From contig DDKQ01000105.1 in NCBI GenBank assembly GCA_002339355.1, positions 1 through 5,831 of the forward strand: a stretch of DNA of 5,831 nt. The letters are read 5' to 3'. Positions 5,603 to 5,831 of the stretch are shown here, piece after piece. Position numbers and translations under genes: made by a program. The notes under the pieces were generated by a model. That model was not told the origin of the DNA. It saw only the letters and a list, made by a program, of their open reading frames with translations, and ran no database searches. How positions within the stretch are numbered: the first letter of the stretch is position 1; the number at the start of each line of letters is the position of its first letter. The DNA comes from Candidatus Subteraquimicrobium carltonvillense (GTDB taxonomy: Bacteria; Actinomycetota; Aquicultoria; Subteraquimicrobiales; Subteraquimicrobiaceae).

Positions 5603-5630
5603 CACCTACTTATCACCGCGTAGGTGATAA
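5603..5630. other. Alternative hairpins between the ferredoxin and membrane-protein genes
   Basis: TTATCACC (5610-5617) and GGTGATAA (5623-5630) form a perfect 8-bp stem with a 5-base loop. CACCTAC (5603-5609) and GTAGGTG (5620-5626) form a competing 7-bp stem with a 10-base loop. Both stems use bases 5623-5626, so they cannot form together. No T-run follows on the minus strand, so this is not a classical terminator. It could be an RNA processing or mRNA stability site that gives the ferredoxin message a separate level. Confidence 0.5.
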
Positions 5631-5637
5631 TGGTTGG

Positions 5638-5808
5638 TTATCCCTGAGTTACCGCATCCACAGGACATACCTCAGCACACGTACCGCATTCCGTGCACTG
5701 ATCGGGGTCGATGCAATATTTATCTTCGCACTCATTTATGGCACCAGCTGGACACTCGTCCGCACAGACCCCACAGCTTAAACATTCATCGGTTATTTTA
5801 TAAGCCAC
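5638..5808 (-). CDS. 2[4Fe-4S] clostridial-type ferredoxin
   Basis: A small soluble electron carrier with two [4Fe-4S] clusters, typically serving low-potential enzymes such as 2-oxoacid oxidoreductases and hydrogenases in anaerobes. The 56-residue protein has two motifs: CLSCGVCADECP (9-20) and CTECGTCAEVCP (38-49). By family knowledge C9, C12, C15 and C48 bind one cluster, and C38, C41, C44 and C19 the other. Two further cysteines, C27 and C32, are not needed for the clusters. I chose the GTG at 5808 because the family begins M-A-Y-K-I-T-D-E-C, and an extended ribosome binding site, GGAGGTGA (5824-5817), lies eight bases upstream. The GTG at 5820 is part of that site and cannot be the start. 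It is the first visible gene of the minus-strand series; its promoter lies outside the window. Confidence 0.93.
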   Translation of the reverse strand: MAYKITDECLSCGVCADECPAGAINECEDKYCIDPDQCTECGTCAEVCPVDAVTQG

Positions 5809-5816
5809 CCTTAAAT

Positions 5817-5826
5817 TCACCTCCCT
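5817..5826 (-). promoter_or_regulatory. Extended ribosome binding site of the ferredoxin gene
   Basis: On the minus strand AGGGAGGTGA (5826-5817) is complementary to the 16S rRNA 3' end over nearly its full length. It places the ferredoxin start at GTG 5808, eight bases downstream, rather than at the GTG embedded within it. Confidence 0.75.
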
Positions 5827-5831
5827 GCTAA

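Noticed and set aside
1..5831. CRISPR array, insertion sequence with transposase, phage or defence genes.
   Set aside because: No regularly spaced repeats, transposase motifs or phage genes are present. The palindromes are short and non-coding in their own right.

Overview
This is an ordinary chromosomal housekeeping block from a Gram-positive-type, probably anaerobic bacterium. The anaerobe guess rests on a clostridial-type 2[4Fe-4S] ferredoxin. The Gram-positive guess rests on gene order: in Bacillus subtilis the order rsmI, abrB (opposite strand), metS, tatD, yabE (3D domain), rnmV, ksgA is well known. Here the same order is kept without tatD and rnmV. A Bacillota lineage or a deep, possibly thermophilic, actinobacterial-type lineage would both fit, and I cannot decide between them from sequence alone. 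The genetic code looks standard: TGA ends ksgA and TAA ends most of the other genes.

Layout, right to left along the minus strand: a 56-residue ferredoxin (5638-5808), a six-helix membrane protein of unknown function (4656-5567) and a short rsmI (3976-4638) are tightly spaced and probably cotranscribed. The plus-strand abrB (3734-3979) runs convergently into rsmI, and the two stop codons overlap by 4 bp. A compact region (3641-3733) then holds a perfect consensus promoter for abrB and an overlapping opposed promoter for metG. Next come metG (2105-3640), a roughly 450-bp non-housekeeping stretch, a 3D-domain cell-wall-type protein whose 5' end looks damaged, and ksgA (51-938).

The 1653-2104 interval holds a good minus-strand promoter (1953-1981), an N-terminal membrane-anchor reading frame (1704-1904) in the same frame as the 3D ORF but separated from it by one TGA, and a palindromic repeat-like element. 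A second palindrome lies inside the start of the 3D ORF. The likeliest story is one 3D gene of about 300 codons (1904 down to 1005) that has received two in-frame palindromic insertions and one nonsense codon. A hairpin with a T-run pointing along the plus strand lies at 2010-2068.

Functionally, KsgA and RsmI are both 16S rRNA methyltransferases, MetG charges initiator and elongator tRNA-Met, and AbrB is a transition-state-type DNA-binding regulator. The window is therefore mainly about translation. I see no clear new defence, mobile or biosynthetic system. The observations most worth a second look are the palindromes read in frame in the 3D gene, the mutually exclusive abrB/metG promoters inside an inverted repeat, and the AUG-UAG start-stop ahead of ksgA.
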